The translations under genes and the position numbers were made by a program. Of a stretch of 64,000 nucleotides of DNA, positions 21,736-30,835 are shown piece after piece (the first letter of the stretch is position 1; each line of letters opens with the position of its first letter). Under the pieces are notes generated by a model. It was not told the DNA's origin, made no database searches, and was given only the letters and a program-made list of their open reading frames with translations. This DNA comes from Sphingomonas sp. PAMC26645 (GTDB taxonomy: Bacteria; Pseudomonadota; Alphaproteobacteria; Sphingomonadales; Sphingomonadaceae), in the NCBI RefSeq assembly GCF_004795835.1, contig NZ_CP039249.1, positions 372,001-436,000 of the forward strand, read 5' to 3'.

Positions 21736-22398
21736 ATGGCCTGCACAAGCTGCACGTCCGACAAGTCGGGTACTCTCAACCACCCCAAGTGGCGGCGCGC
21801 CCTATGGATCGCGCTCGCCATCAATGGCGGCATGTTCGTTATCGAAATTGCGGCCGGCATCACGGGTGGATCGAAGGCGCTGCAAGCCGACGCGCTCGAC
21901 TTTTTCGGGGATACTGCGAACTACGCAATCAGCCTTGGCGTTGCCGGGATGGCGATAGCCTGGCGCGCACGCGCTGCGATATTGAAGGGGGCGACGCTTG
22001 CTTTGCTAGGCGTCTATGTCCTGTTCGCAGCGGGATGGGGTGCGCTCCACGACGCAACGCCCCATGCCGAAATTATGGGCGTAGTCGGCATCGCGGCGCT
22101 GATCGCGAACCTTGTGGTCGCGGTCATGCTGTACCGCTTCCGAAGCGGTGATGCGAACATGAGGTCGGTATGGATTTGCTCGCGCAATGACGCGATCGGC
22201 AACATCGCCGTCGTACTGGCCGCAGGCGGCGTGTTCGGCCTCAACAGTGCGTGGCCTGATCTTGCCGTCGCCGCCTTGATGGCGGTGTTGGGAATATCGG
22301 GCGGTTTTCAGATCATGCGGCAGGCGCGCGCCGAAATGCTTAGCGAGCCCTCACCCGCCCCCGCTACTTACCAGCAGTCGTTACATGGCAGTCGGTAA
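21736..22398 (+). CDS. CDF-family cation exporter
   Basis: The product (about 220 residues from the ATG at 21736) has a Cys-containing N-terminus (MACTSCTSD) and six predicted membrane helices. The CDF signature in helix II is ALQADALDFFGDTANYAI, with an Asp pair spaced for metal binding, and helix V has SRNDAIGNIAVVLAAGG. It lacks a long cytoplasmic C-terminal domain, like short CDF variants near mer/czc loci. The likely substrate is Zn, Cd or Co, or a mercury or lead ion given the MerR neighbour. GAGG lies nine bases before the ATG; a GTG three codons earlier is possible. Confidence 0.88.
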   Translation: MACTSCTSDKSGTLNHPKWRRALWIALAINGGMFVIEIAAGITGGSKALQADALDFFGDTANYAISLGVAGMAIAWRARAAILKGATLALLGVYVLFAAGWGALHDATPHAEIMGVVGIAALIANLVVAVMLYRFRSGDANMRSVWICSRNDAIGNIAVVLAAGGVFGLNSAWPDLAVAALMAVLGISGGFQIMRQARAEMLSEPSPAPATYQQSLHGSR

Positions 22399-22417
22399 GC
22401 TGCTAAGGCGCGGGCCG

Positions 22418-22753
22418 ATGCACCGCCTTTCCGCCATGTTCCTCAGTTTCATGCTCGTGCTTATGCTCGGGCTTGGATCAGTCGCGCATGCGACCGAAGG
22501 CGTGACGTGCGTTGATACCACAGCGGTCAGCTCCCTTGATCATTGCGACGGCGATGCCGACCAAGTGCCGGCAGACGCCGACAAGGCGTATCCTCACCAT
22601 CATGGCGGTTGCCACGGCCATCATGTCGGCGTGCCGATCGCGTCCGATTCAACCGGACCAGCCAGCAGCGTTCGTTTGACTGCATCGGTGTGGCGCAATG
22701 CGCCAAAGGCCCCGGTAGCGTCGGACCCAGCCCTACGTCCTCCCCAAGCCTGA
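22418..22753 (+). CDS. Small secreted His-rich metal-binding protein
   Basis: A signal peptide (about 1-27, ending SVAHA) is followed by an acidic segment and a HHHGGCHGHH cluster near residue 70, then a Pro/Ala-rich tail. No domain family is recognised. Short His-rich periplasmic proteins often precede czcCBA genes and may buffer metal for the efflux pump. The ATG at 22418 with AAGG nine bases upstream is chosen; the frame is open 11 codons further, overlapping the CDF gene. Confidence 0.7.
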   Translation: MHRLSAMFLSFMLVLMLGLGSVAHATEGVTCVDTTAVSSLDHCDGDADQVPADADKAYPHHHGGCHGHHVGVPIASDSTGPASSVRLTASVWRNAPKAPVASDPALRPPQA

Positions 22754-22818
22754 CCAACGCCTAATTCCGCCGGGAAAGCCCGTGCGGACGCCCAAGGTTC
22801 GTCAGGAGTCCATTACCC

Positions 22819-24084
22819 ATGCACCGTTTTATTGCGGCCTTATTGGCCGTGGCGTCGTGCGCGTCGATCGCACAGGCGCAGTCAGCCGATCCCACATCGA
22901 CCAGTCCCCCGCTCACCCTTGATCAGGCGCTTTCACTTGCCGGAGCGACCGCCCCCAGCCTTGAGGCTGCTACAGCAGGCGTCCGGGCAGCAGAGGCAGG
23001 CCGCACGGTTGCCGGCTACCGCCCTAACCCGTCGATCGTCGCCGAGACCGAGAACATTGCCGGTAGCGGTCAATATCGCGGCCTTCGCAGCGCCGAGACA
23101 ACGGCAGGATTGGCACTACCGATCGAGTTGGGTGGCAAACGATCGGCACGGATCGCTGTCGCAGATGCGATTGGTAATCGAGCGAGGATAGGCACGGCGT
23201 TGGCCGCGGCCGATCTACGGCTTGCCATCACGCAGATCTACATCGAGGCGACCGCAGCGGAACGCCGACTGGTGACCGCGCGCGAGCAGGCCGGTATCGC
23301 CCGCGAAGCATCGCGCGCTGCCGGCGTCCGCGTTCAAGCAGGGCGAGCATCACCGCTCGAACAGCAGCGCGCCGATGTATTGCGGATCAACGCGGACACG
23401 GCTTTGGAGCGCGCAGAGCGGCTTGCCGAGGTCGCGCGAAGTAATCTTGCCCGACGGATCAGCCAACCCCTCACGGGACCGTTGGACTTGGCGTGGTTCA
23501 ATCGCGTCGAGGGCTTTGGTCCGGCACGGCCGATCGAGACCGCAGGGACGTTGGCATTGGCAGCGACCCGCGCAGACGTGACAACGGCAGAGGCACAGGT
23601 GCGGCTTGCCAGGTCGCAACGCATTCCCGACGTGACACTCAGCGCCAGCGCACGCCGGCTTGAGGCTACGAACGACGTGGCAGCGGTGTTCGGGGTGTCG
23701 ATCCCGTTTCCGCTGTTCAACAACGGCAAGGCGGCAGTGGCGCAGGCGCGGGCGCGGAGCGATCAGGCGCAGGCGCTACGTCGCGTCGCCGAGCTGGATA
23801 CCGCGCAGGATATCGCAAGCGCACAGGCAAACGTCGCGAATGCCGCGACGACCGCTCGTAACGCCAGCGGGCCGGCATTGGCATCGGCAAGCGAAGCCGC
23901 TCGTATTGCCCGGATAGGCTACCGGGAGGGCAAGTTCGGGCAGCTCGATTTGCTCGATGCCGAACGTACCCTGTCCGAAACACGAACCGCCGCGATCGAT
24001 GCGCTCGCCACCTATCACGACGCCAAGGCACGCCTCGAACGGCTCGTCGCTGCAGCGCCCTCGCCCGAGGAAACCAATCAATGA
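22819..24084 (+). CDS. czcC: CzcC-like outer-membrane channel (TolC family)
   Basis: The protein (421 residues) has a signal peptide (ends SIAQA), then two outer-membrane-efflux repeats rich in coiled-coil helices (SLEAATAGVRAAEAG, ... GYREGKFGQLDLLDAERTL). This is the size and pattern of TolC-like channels of the CzcC/CusC type. It should carry divalent metal across the outer membrane with the CzcB and CzcA products. Its stop overlaps czcB as ATGA. Confidence 0.9.
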   Translation: MHRFIAALLAVASCASIAQAQSADPTSTSPPLTLDQALSLAGATAPSLEAATAGVRAAEAGRTVAGYRPNPSIVAETENIAGSGQYRGLRSAETTAGLALPIELGGKRSARIAVADAIGNRARIGTALAAADLRLAITQIYIEATAAERRLVTAREQAGIAREASRAAGVRVQAGRASPLEQQRADVLRINADTALERAERLAEVARSNLARRISQPLTGPLDLAWFNRVEGFGPARPIETAGTLALAATRADVTTAEAQVRLARSQRIPDVTLSASARRLEATNDVAAVFGVSIPFPLFNNGKAAVAQARARSDQAQALRRVAELDTAQDIASAQANVANAATTARNASGPALASASEAARIARIGYREGKFGQLDLLDAERTLSETRTAAIDALATYHDAKARLERLVAAAPSPEETNQ

Positions 24085-25250
24085 CGAAGATCATCATACG
24101 GGCGCTCGCGCCTGTGACCCTGGCTATCCTCCTTGCCGGGTGCGGCGGGGGTGGCAACAGCGAGGCCGGTGAGAAGGCCGGAGCCGAGAAGATCGAAGGT
24201 GCCGAGGCCGGCGAAGCCAAGGAGGGTCCAAAGGATATCGTCACCCTGTCCGCGCAGCAGATCGCGGATGCCGGGATAGAAGTTACGCGTCCTACAGTAG
24301 GCGGTGTGGCCGGAGCGATCGAGCTATCAGCAACGATCGAGGGCGATCCTCAGGGTGTGCAGGTTGTGTCCACCTCCGTAGGCGGTCGGCTCGTTTCCCT
24401 CACCCGCAATCTCGGGCAGTCAGTCAGCCGGGGAGACCCGCTGGCTATCATCGAAAGCCGGGAAGCGGCATCATTGAAAGCGGAGGTAGAAGCCGCGCGC
24501 GCGCGTTCCGCACTCGCCCAATCGAACCTTCGCCGCGAACAGCGTTTGTTCGCTGAACGGGTTTCGCCAGAGCAGGATCTGGTCGCAGCGCGAACGGCCG
24601 CAACGGAGGCCAGCATTGCCCTTCGCCTGGCACAGCAGCAGTTGTCAGCGACGGGCAGCGGAGGCGGCGCGCTCAACCGCATCGCGGTTCGCTCGCCGAT
24701 CGCCGGCCAGGTCATCGCGCGATCGGCCACCCTCGGGCAAGCCGTCGCGGCCGATGCAGAGCTGTTCCGCGTCGCCAATCTGTCGAAGGTCACTGTCACC
24801 ACATCACTCGTCCCCACCGATGCCGGTCGGGTGAAACCCGGCGTGCGTGTCGAAGTAACGGCACCGGGGCGGCGTCAGGAGGGGCGTGTTACGTTCGTGT
24901 CCCCCATTCTGGACGAGACGACCCGATTGGTGCCCGTGATTGCCACTCTCGACAACGCCGGCAGCACATGGCGCGTTGGTGAGACGGTCAACGTATCGAT
25001 CCTCGTTCCTTCGACCGGGGACCGTACCGTTGCTGTACCATCGGCCGCAGTGCAGATGATCGAGGACAAGTCGTTTGTGTTCGTCCGCACCGCGACAGGT
25101 TTCCGGGCAATTCCGGTGACGCTTGGCCGCACCAATGGCGGGCAAGTCACCGTAACGGCAGGCCTTACCGGCTCGGAGCGCATCGCTTCCACCAACAGCT
25201 TCACGCTCAAAGCCGAACTCGGCAAGGGTGCGGGCGGGGATGAGGACTGA
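24081..25250 (+). CDS. czcB: CzcB-like RND adaptor lipoprotein
   Basis: The 389-residue protein starts with a lipobox (AILLAGCGGG, Cys about 21) and a Glu/Lys/Ala-rich linker. The membrane-fusion core has a lipoyl-like half (GGRLVSLTRNLGQSVSRGDP), a coiled-coil hairpin (about 130-190), IAVRSPIAGQVIARSATLGQ and a beta-barrel region. It links CzcA in the inner membrane to CzcC. The start overlaps czcC; czcA begins four bases after the stop. Confidence 0.92.
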   Translation: MTKIIIRALAPVTLAILLAGCGGGGNSEAGEKAGAEKIEGAEAGEAKEGPKDIVTLSAQQIADAGIEVTRPTVGGVAGAIELSATIEGDPQGVQVVSTSVGGRLVSLTRNLGQSVSRGDPLAIIESREAASLKAEVEAARARSALAQSNLRREQRLFAERVSPEQDLVAARTAATEASIALRLAQQQLSATGSGGGALNRIAVRSPIAGQVIARSATLGQAVAADAELFRVANLSKVTVTTSLVPTDAGRVKPGVRVEVTAPGRRQEGRVTFVSPILDETTRLVPVIATLDNAGSTWRVGETVNVSILVPSTGDRTVAVPSAAVQMIEDKSFVFVRTATGFRAIPVTLGRTNGGQVTVTAGLTGSERIASTNSFTLKAELGKGAGGDED

Positions 25251-25253
25251 GCC

Positions 25254-28200
25254 ATGATCGGTCGCATCGTCACCCTCTCCGTCGAGAAGCGCTGGCTCGT
25301 CCTGCTTCTCACTATCGCGGCTGCATTGCTCGGGATTGGCGCGCTGCGTCAGCTTCCGATCGACGCCGTACCCGACATCACCAACAACCAGGTGCAGATC
25401 AACGTCGTTGCTCCCGCCCTGTCCCCCGATCAGATCGAGAAGCAGGTTGCGTTCACGATCGAAACCGCGCTCGCGGGCATTCCCGGTCTTGAATATACCC
25501 GCTCGCTAAGCCGCAATGGCTTTGCCCAGATCACAGCGGTTTTCGGTGAAAAGACCGATATCTACTTCGCACGGGCGCAGGTCGCGGAACGCCTGCGAAC
25601 CGCAGAGGAAGACCTTCCCGAAGGTGTGAACCCCGAGATGGGGCCGATCGCCACGGGCCTTGGCGATATCTTCATGTGGACCGTCGAATACCGCGAGCTG
25701 GATCAGGTCCATCATCGCAACGGGGAACCTGGCCTGCAACGCGATGCCAGCTATATCACCCCCGAGGGGGATCACCTCGTCAGCGACGCCGACAAGGCGA
25801 CATATCTGCGCACTGTGCAGGATTGGATCGTCACGCCGCAGCTCAAAAGCACGGCTGGGCTTGCGGGCGTCGACTCCCTTGGTGGCTACACCAAGGAATA
25901 TCTCGTTATTCCTGACATACAGCGCATGGCGGCAATGCGGCTAACGCTGCAGGATCTCACCACCGCCCTACAGCGCAGCAATACCAGCGCGGGCGCTGGC
26001 GTGGTCAACCGCAACGGCGAAGGGTTGGCGGTTCGATCGGATGGGCGTGTCCGCAACGCCGACGAGCTGGCCCGTACCGTCGTTGCCACCCGCGAGAGCG
26101 TTCCAATACTGCTCAACCAGATCGCGACCGTTCGCACCGGGCAGGCGCTACGCATGGGATCGGCATCGGAAAACGGTCATGAGGTTGTCGTCGGGACCGC
26201 AGTCATGCGGATCGGGGAGAATAGCCGCACTGTGTCGACGGGCGTTGCCGAACGGCTGACGCAGATCGGCCGCTCGTTACCGGTCGATGTTGTCGTGAAG
26301 CCGGTTATGAACCGGACCGAGCTGGTGAACTCCACGATCGCCACGGTTGCCCGCAACCTTGCCGAGGGTGCGGTGCTGGTGATCGTCGTTCTGTTTGCGC
26401 TGCTTGGCAATTTCCGTGCGGCGTTGATCGCGGCCTGCGTCATTCCGATCACGATGCTGTTGACCAGCATCGGCATGTTGAAGGCGGGTGTTTCGGCCAA
26501 TCTGATGAGCCTTGGCGCGCTCGACTTTGGTCTGATCGTGGATGGCGCGGTCATCATCGTGGAGAACGCATTACGGCGTTTGGGCGAGGCGCAGCATGGT
26601 CGCGATGACGTGCTGACGATCGAGCAACGTCTCGGGATTGTCGCGGCATCGGCGCGCGAGATGATCCGGCCATCGGTGTACGGGCAGGCTATCATCATCC
26701 TTGTCTATGCGCCGTTGCTGACCTTTACGGGCGTCGAAGGCAAGATGTTCGAGCCGATGGCGCTGACGGTCATCATCGCGCTGGTGTTCGCCTTCATCCT
26801 GTCACTGACCTTCATACCGGCAGCGATTGCGATCTGGCTCAGCAAGCGGGTCGAAGAGAAGGAAAGCCGCGTCGTCACATTCCTCCGGCAGCGCTACGAG
26901 CCGGGACTCGATGCGGCAATGCGCCGGCCCACCCTCACCATCGGCGTCGCGATCGGCGCGCTGGCGCTTGCCGGGGCCGCTTTCACGACATTGGGGCAGG
27001 AGTTCTTGCCGCAGCTCGATGAGGGCAACATCCTCGTGCAGGCAGTCCGCATCCCCGGCACGTCGGTCGATCAGAGCCAGGCGATGCAGTTTCAGGTGGA
27101 AAAGGCGCTCGCCAAGGCACCGGAGGTACGGTTTGCCTTCTCCCGCACTGGCACGTCTGAAATTGCATCGGACCCAATGCCGCCTAACGCGACCGACACC
27201 TTCGTCATCCTGAAGCCGAAGAAGGGGTGGCCCGACCCCGGCCTGTCCAAGGAAGAGCTGGTGGAGCGGCTTGAAAAGCGTCTCTCTACCCTGCCGGGCA
27301 ACGCCTATGAGATCACCCAGCCGATCCAGATGCGGTTCAACGAGCTGATTGCAGGCGTACGCGGCGATATCGCGATCAAGGTCTTTGGCGATGACTTTGG
27401 CGAGATGAACGCGACCGCAGATCGGATCGCCGGCATCCTTCGAAGGACGCGGGGTGCAGCAGACGTGCGGGTTGAACAAACCGAAGGTTTGCCGATGCTC
27501 GATATTCGGCCGAACCGCACCGCCATGTCCCGTGTCGGGGTAACGGCGGGTGACGTGCAGGACACGGTTGCCGCAGCCATTGGCGGCCGACAGGCTGGCG
27601 TGATCTTTGAAGGCGATCGTCGCTTCCCGGTCGTGATCCGGATGGCGGAAAGCTCGCGCTCCGATCTGACGGCGGTTGCTCAGGTGCCGGTGCCGACCGG
27701 CAGTGGCGGCTTCGTACCGCTATCGACTGTGGCGGATATCGCCGTGGTCGATGGTCCTAACCAGATCAGCCGCGAGAACGGCAAGCGGCGCGTCGTGGTG
27801 CAGGCCAACGTGCGCGATCGGGATGTGGCCGGCGTTGTGGCTGATGCCCGGTCAGCCATCGACGCGCAGGTGAAATTGCCAGCTGGCACGTACCTCGAAT
27901 GGGGCGGTCAGTTCGAGAACCTGGCATCTGCCCGCGATCGGCTCAGCGTTGTGGTGCCGATCTGCTTCGTGGTCATCATGTTCCTGCTCTACGGCGCGCT
28001 TGGCTCCGTCAGGGATGCGCTAATCGTGTTTACCGGCGTTCCGCTGGCTCTGGTCGGGGGCATTCTTGCGCTGGTGCTAAGAGGCATGCCGTTCTCCATT
28101 TCAGCGGCAGTTGGCTTCATCGCGCTATCGGGCGTCGCAGTCCTCAACGGGCTGGTTATGGTGTCGTCCATCCATGATCTGATGCGGCAAGGCATGGATC

Positions 28201-28487
28201 GTGCGGTAGCGGCGCATCAAGGCGCTCTGGCGCGGCTCCGGCCGGTAGCAATGACGGCGCTCGTTGCGTCGCTTGGCTTCGTGCCGATGGCGCTGGGGCA
28301 TGGGGCTGGAGCCGAGGTGCAAAAGCCGCTGGCGACCGTCGTCATTGGTGGCCTGATATCCGCAACCCTGCTCACCTTGTTCGTTCTGCCGACCCTTTAT
28401 GCTCGTTTCGGACGGCGCGAGCTGCCAGCCCCATCAGGGGGACACATCGAACTGCCGCCTTTGGCTCATGACAGCGTGAAGGCCTAA
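25254..28487 (+). CDS. czcA: CzcA-type heavy-metal RND pump
   Basis: The 1077-residue protein has the complete RND architecture: twelve membrane helices in two halves and two large periplasmic loops. The helix IV signature DFGLIVDGAVIIVENALRR has the Asp, Asp and Glu that mark the Co/Zn/Cd (HME1) pumps rather than the Cu/Ag class. It exchanges protons for divalent cations and drives the CzcCBA complex. No truncation or key-residue loss is seen. A ZIP-type gene follows three bases later. Confidence 0.94.
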   Translation: MIGRIVTLSVEKRWLVLLLTIAAALLGIGALRQLPIDAVPDITNNQVQINVVAPALSPDQIEKQVAFTIETALAGIPGLEYTRSLSRNGFAQITAVFGEKTDIYFARAQVAERLRTAEEDLPEGVNPEMGPIATGLGDIFMWTVEYRELDQVHHRNGEPGLQRDASYITPEGDHLVSDADKATYLRTVQDWIVTPQLKSTAGLAGVDSLGGYTKEYLVIPDIQRMAAMRLTLQDLTTALQRSNTSAGAGVVNRNGEGLAVRSDGRVRNADELARTVVATRESVPILLNQIATVRTGQALRMGSASENGHEVVVGTAVMRIGENSRTVSTGVAERLTQIGRSLPVDVVVKPVMNRTELVNSTIATVARNLAEGAVLVIVVLFALLGNFRAALIAACVIPITMLLTSIGMLKAGVSANLMSLGALDFGLIVDGAVIIVENALRRLGEAQHGRDDVLTIEQRLGIVAASAREMIRPSVYGQAIIILVYAPLLTFTGVEGKMFEPMALTVIIALVFAFILSLTFIPAAIAIWLSKRVEEKESRVVTFLRQRYEPGLDAAMRRPTLTIGVAIGALALAGAAFTTLGQEFLPQLDEGNILVQAVRIPGTSVDQSQAMQFQVEKALAKAPEVRFAFSRTGTSEIASDPMPPNATDTFVILKPKKGWPDPGLSKEELVERLEKRLSTLPGNAYEITQPIQMRFNELIAGVRGDIAIKVFGDDFGEMNATADRIAGILRRTRGAADVRVEQTEGLPMLDIRPNRTAMSRVGVTAGDVQDTVAAAIGGRQAGVIFEGDRRFPVVIRMAESSRSDLTAVAQVPVPTGSGGFVPLSTVADIAVVDGPNQISRENGKRRVVVQANVRDRDVAGVVADARSAIDAQVKLPAGTYLEWGGQFENLASARDRLSVVVPICFVVIMFLLYGALGSVRDALIVFTGVPLALVGGILALVLRGMPFSISAAVGFIALSGVAVLNGLVMVSSIHDLMRQGMDRAVAAHQGALARLRPVAMTALVASLGFVPMALGHGAGAEVQKPLATVVIGGLISATLLTLFVLPTLYARFGRRELPAPSGGHIELPPLAHDSVKA

Positions 28488-28490
28488 GCT

Positions 28491-29175
28491 ATGCAGGCCG
28501 TTGCCTTCACTCTCATTCCCGTCGTTGCCGTACTCATCGGCTCGCTATTCGCGGTATCGAGACGGCCAAGCGATGCCTTCGTAAGCGCCATGCAGCACTT
28601 GGCGGCAGGCGTCGTGTTCGCCGCAGCGGCAGCCGAGATCCTGCCCCAGGTGATGCACGAAGGTTCACCGATCGCGACATTCACAGGCGGCGCGCTAGGC
28701 ATCCTCGTGATGCTGTCGCTCAAAGCCCTTGAGGGTCGCGCCAGTGGACCGATCGCCATGCTGGGTGCGGTTGCGGTCGATATCCTGATCGACGGGCTTG
28801 TTCTCGGATTGGCGTTCGTCGCTGGCGAAGGCCGGCGTGTTGCTGACGATCGCGTTGACGTTGGAGGTGCTGTTTCTCGGACTGACCGTGACGACCGAGT
28901 TGGGCGAGACGATCAAGTCCAAGGCACGGATCATCGCGATTACGATGGGGATCGCCTTGTTGCTGCCGATCGGTGCGGCGATAGCGACTCCCGTTGCGAC
29001 GTTTCCACCCGTTGTCATCGCCGGGTTTCTCAGTTTCGGCTTGATGGCGCTGCTCTACCTCGTGACGGAAGAGCTGTTGGTCGAAGCGCACGAGAAGCCA
29101 GACACCCCGCTTATCAGCGCGATGTTTTTCATCGGGTTTCTGGGATTGCTCCTGATCGAGGAGTTTTTGGGCTGA
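28491..29175 (+). pseudogene. ZIP-family metal transporter, frameshifted
   Basis: Residues 1-112 read as a ZIP N-terminal half (MQHLAAGVVFAAAAAEILPQ; DILIDGLVLGLAFVAGE). Near position 28828 the sense jumps to the next frame (AKAGVLLTIALTLEVLFLGL; AMFFIGFLGLLLIEEFLG), ending at a TGA at 29173-29175. One extra G, or loss of two bases, would explain it. The conserved metal-site residues H/E/D are split across the break, so the protein is broken unless this is a sequence error or recoding. The break contains no obvious slippery run. Confidence 0.85.
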
Positions 29176-29378
29176 CCGCTCGACGTGGAACGGCGTGGAC
29201 CGATGATGATGACGCCGAGCTTCGTCGGCGTGTCGAGGCCAAGCATACTCTGGCGGTGATCGCACGCGAGATGGGGCGAACGATGGATGCGGTTCGGGGA
29301 AGAGCCTCAACGCTGAGGGTAACTCTCCGCTCGTCACAGCGACCGTGGCGGGACGGCGTGACACGGCGGGTAACGTAG
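29172..29378 (+). CDS. Short SANT/Myb-like helix-turn-helix protein, unusual start
   Basis: The frame encodes about 68 residues including AWTDDDDAELRRRVEAKHTL then REMGRTMDAVRGRASTL, a pattern seen in small sphingomonad proteins with a W-T-DEDD motif followed by a helix-turn-helix. No ATG, GTG or TTG precedes the motif in frame. The only plausible initiator is CTG at 29172, which overlaps the ZIP stop as CTGA, like the ATGA overlaps nearby. It may alternatively be a remnant. Confidence 0.45.
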   Translation: MTARRGTAWTDDDDAELRRRVEAKHTLAVIAREMGRTMDAVRGRASTLRVTLRSSQRPWRDGVTRRVT

Positions 29379-29417
29379 CCTTGCAAATAGGGGCGGTTGC
29401 CCGCCCCTATCCAGCTT

Positions 29418-29606
29418 TTAGCCGTGCTTCATGTCGCCGTTGGCATGATCGCAGCAGTCAGCAGCCTTGGCTTTTGCGCCATCCTTGCAGCAGTCCGCAC
29501 CGTCCTTGCAGCACGCCATGTCGGCGCAGCAATTGGCGACAGCGGCGAATGCGCCAGTCGACAGGGTGAGGGCGAAGGCAGCGCTGATAAGCTTGAACTT
29601 GGTCAT
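29418..29606 (-). CDS. Small secreted Cys-rich protein
   Basis: The 62-residue product has a signal peptide (ends GAFAAVA) and then four CC pairs (NCCADMACCKDGADCCKDG; DCCDHANGDMKHG), spaced like a metallothionein or metal-chelating peptide, with His at the end. The ATG has GGAGAA upstream. With the adjacent His-rich and czc genes it probably binds metal in the periplasm; the specific metal is unknown. Confidence 0.78.
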   Translation of the reverse strand: MTKFKLISAAFALTLSTGAFAAVANCCADMACCKDGADCCKDGAKAKAADCCDHANGDMKHG

Positions 29607-29643
29607 GATATTCTCCGAAATTTACGTGTGATGGTGTTCGACG

Positions 29644-29997
29644 TCACACGGTTTGCGGAGGGGGTGTGGCCGGAGCGTATGCCATGCCTAAAAGGCCCGT
29701 CTGTGGAGCCGGCCAAGGCGATAGACGGGATGACGGAACCAGCTCGATATGCTCGACGGTTTCGCCGGCAACCGCAACGCACGGTATGGCGCAGGCCGAC
29801 GCAGGCGCCTTTTTGATGGGAGCGCCTGCTGATTTGCTGGCGCAGTCCATCATCGCAGACGCAGCCGGAGGCGCGGCCATCGCCATCGTCTCGCAGAGCG
29901 GGCCAAGCCGGACCAGCAACATCACCGCCAGGACGAAAAACGCCATGGAATGCAATATCTTGGAGAGTGGGCGAGCCCGGCGTTTCATTGGATGCAT
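29644..29997 (-). CDS. Small exported protein of the metal island
   Basis: The 117-residue product has an N-terminal basic/hydrophobic segment (MAFFVLAVMLLVRL, about 18-31), then a Met/Ala-rich region, two Cys (ACAIPCVAVAG) and a Pro-rich tail. It lies 37 bases before the Cys-rich gene on the same strand and is probably co-transcribed. I do not recognise a characterised family; sphingomonad metal loci carry similar short proteins as I recall. Confidence 0.6.
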   Translation of the reverse strand: MHPMKRRARPLSKILHSMAFFVLAVMLLVRLGPLCETMAMAAPPAASAMMDCASKSAGAPIKKAPASACAIPCVAVAGETVEHIELVPSSRLSPWPAPQTGLLGMAYAPATPPPQTV

Positions 29998-30094
29998 CTA
30001 GAAGCACACTCAGTGATGCACAATGTCGTAGGTGGCAGCGGATGGCGCTAAGCCGGTTTTCCCTTTTATCTCAGATTCGCAATTCATCATCCTT

Positions 30095-30170
30095 TTTGAA
30101 AAGGTCGCAGCGTCAGGCGACCTCCGCTAACGCCATCTGCCTTCCCAAAAGCAGCCGGGCCACTTTCCTC
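30095..30170. repeat. Dispersed repeat, copy 1 (matches 57870-57950)
   Basis: The string AGCGTCAGGCGACCTCCGCT, then CATCTGCCTTCCCAAAAGC and TTCCTCCCA, matches 57870-57950 with scattered mismatches in the same order. It lies in the 357-base gap 29998-30354, which also holds a tRNA-like relic and no gene. Confidence 0.65.
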
Positions 30171-30198
30171 CCACAACTGACGACGGGTGTGAACGACG

Positions 30199-30263
30199 GC
30201 CCCGAATCGAACGAAGGACCTTCGGACTGAACCGACGCTCTACCCCTGCTGAGCTACGCGCCA
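30199..30263 (-). pseudogene. tRNA-like relic
   Basis: On the minus strand the sequence has a good D arm (GTAGCTCAGCAGGGGTAGAGC), a weak anticodon arm (TCGG/CCGA) and a T arm CTTCG-TTCGATT-CGGGG. The flanking acceptor strands do not pair and the anticodon loop is one base short. It therefore looks like a decayed or split tRNA gene, perhaps left by an integration event, not a working tRNA. Confidence 0.55.
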
Positions 30264-30354
30264 TCCACGTATCGTCGCCTACCCGATCGAACGGGAGCTA
30301 TCCAGCACCGGTCACTCAAAAGTAGCTCGTCCGCTTTCCTTCCCAAAGCGGTCG

Positions 30355-30543
30355 TCAGGTAACGATAACGATGGCCACGCCTGCGATCGACAGAATGACG
30401 CTCAGCGTTGTGAGCCATCGAACTTTTCGCTTGTCCACGGCGGTGCTGGCGAAGTGCACGGCGCCGAGCAGCAGGGCCGTGCTGAGAAGCACTATAACGC
30501 TGCCTAGAAGATCGCCTTGGCCTTCGGTCATCTGGTCATCCAC
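30355..30543 (-). CDS. Small two-helix membrane protein
   Basis: The 62-residue product has two predicted membrane helices (about 12-32 and 43-61) with a short basic loop (DKRKVR). The start follows a weak GAGG-like site. No family is recognised and no partner is obvious, so it is hypothetical. Upstream, 30544-30835 is gene-free and includes a hairpin CCGCTTTCGAAAGCGG near 30654-30670. Confidence 0.5.
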   Translation of the reverse strand: MDDQMTEGQGDLLGSVIVLLSTALLLGAVHFASTAVDKRKVRWLTTLSVILSIAGVAIVIVT

Positions 30544-30835
30544 GACGCTGCCCTGATGATCGGCCAGCAGCGCGAACGGCTAGCAGCGCTGCCCTATCAT
30601 AGGCGTGACGGGCGGGTGAAAAACGCCCAAAGCCGGTCATAGCAAGAAAATTGGCCGCTTTCGAAAGCGGACATTTCGAACCGGGGTTCTGACACTTCTC
30701 GCCGTGCAAAATGCGTGAGTCTGCGGCAGCTTCACAACCGCCCCGTTGTAACACCGCGACCCAACGAACAACGCACCCGTTGCCCCGGCTCTATTATCCC
30801 CATCGTTCGTTACTTCCCCCTGGAGGAGTAACGCG

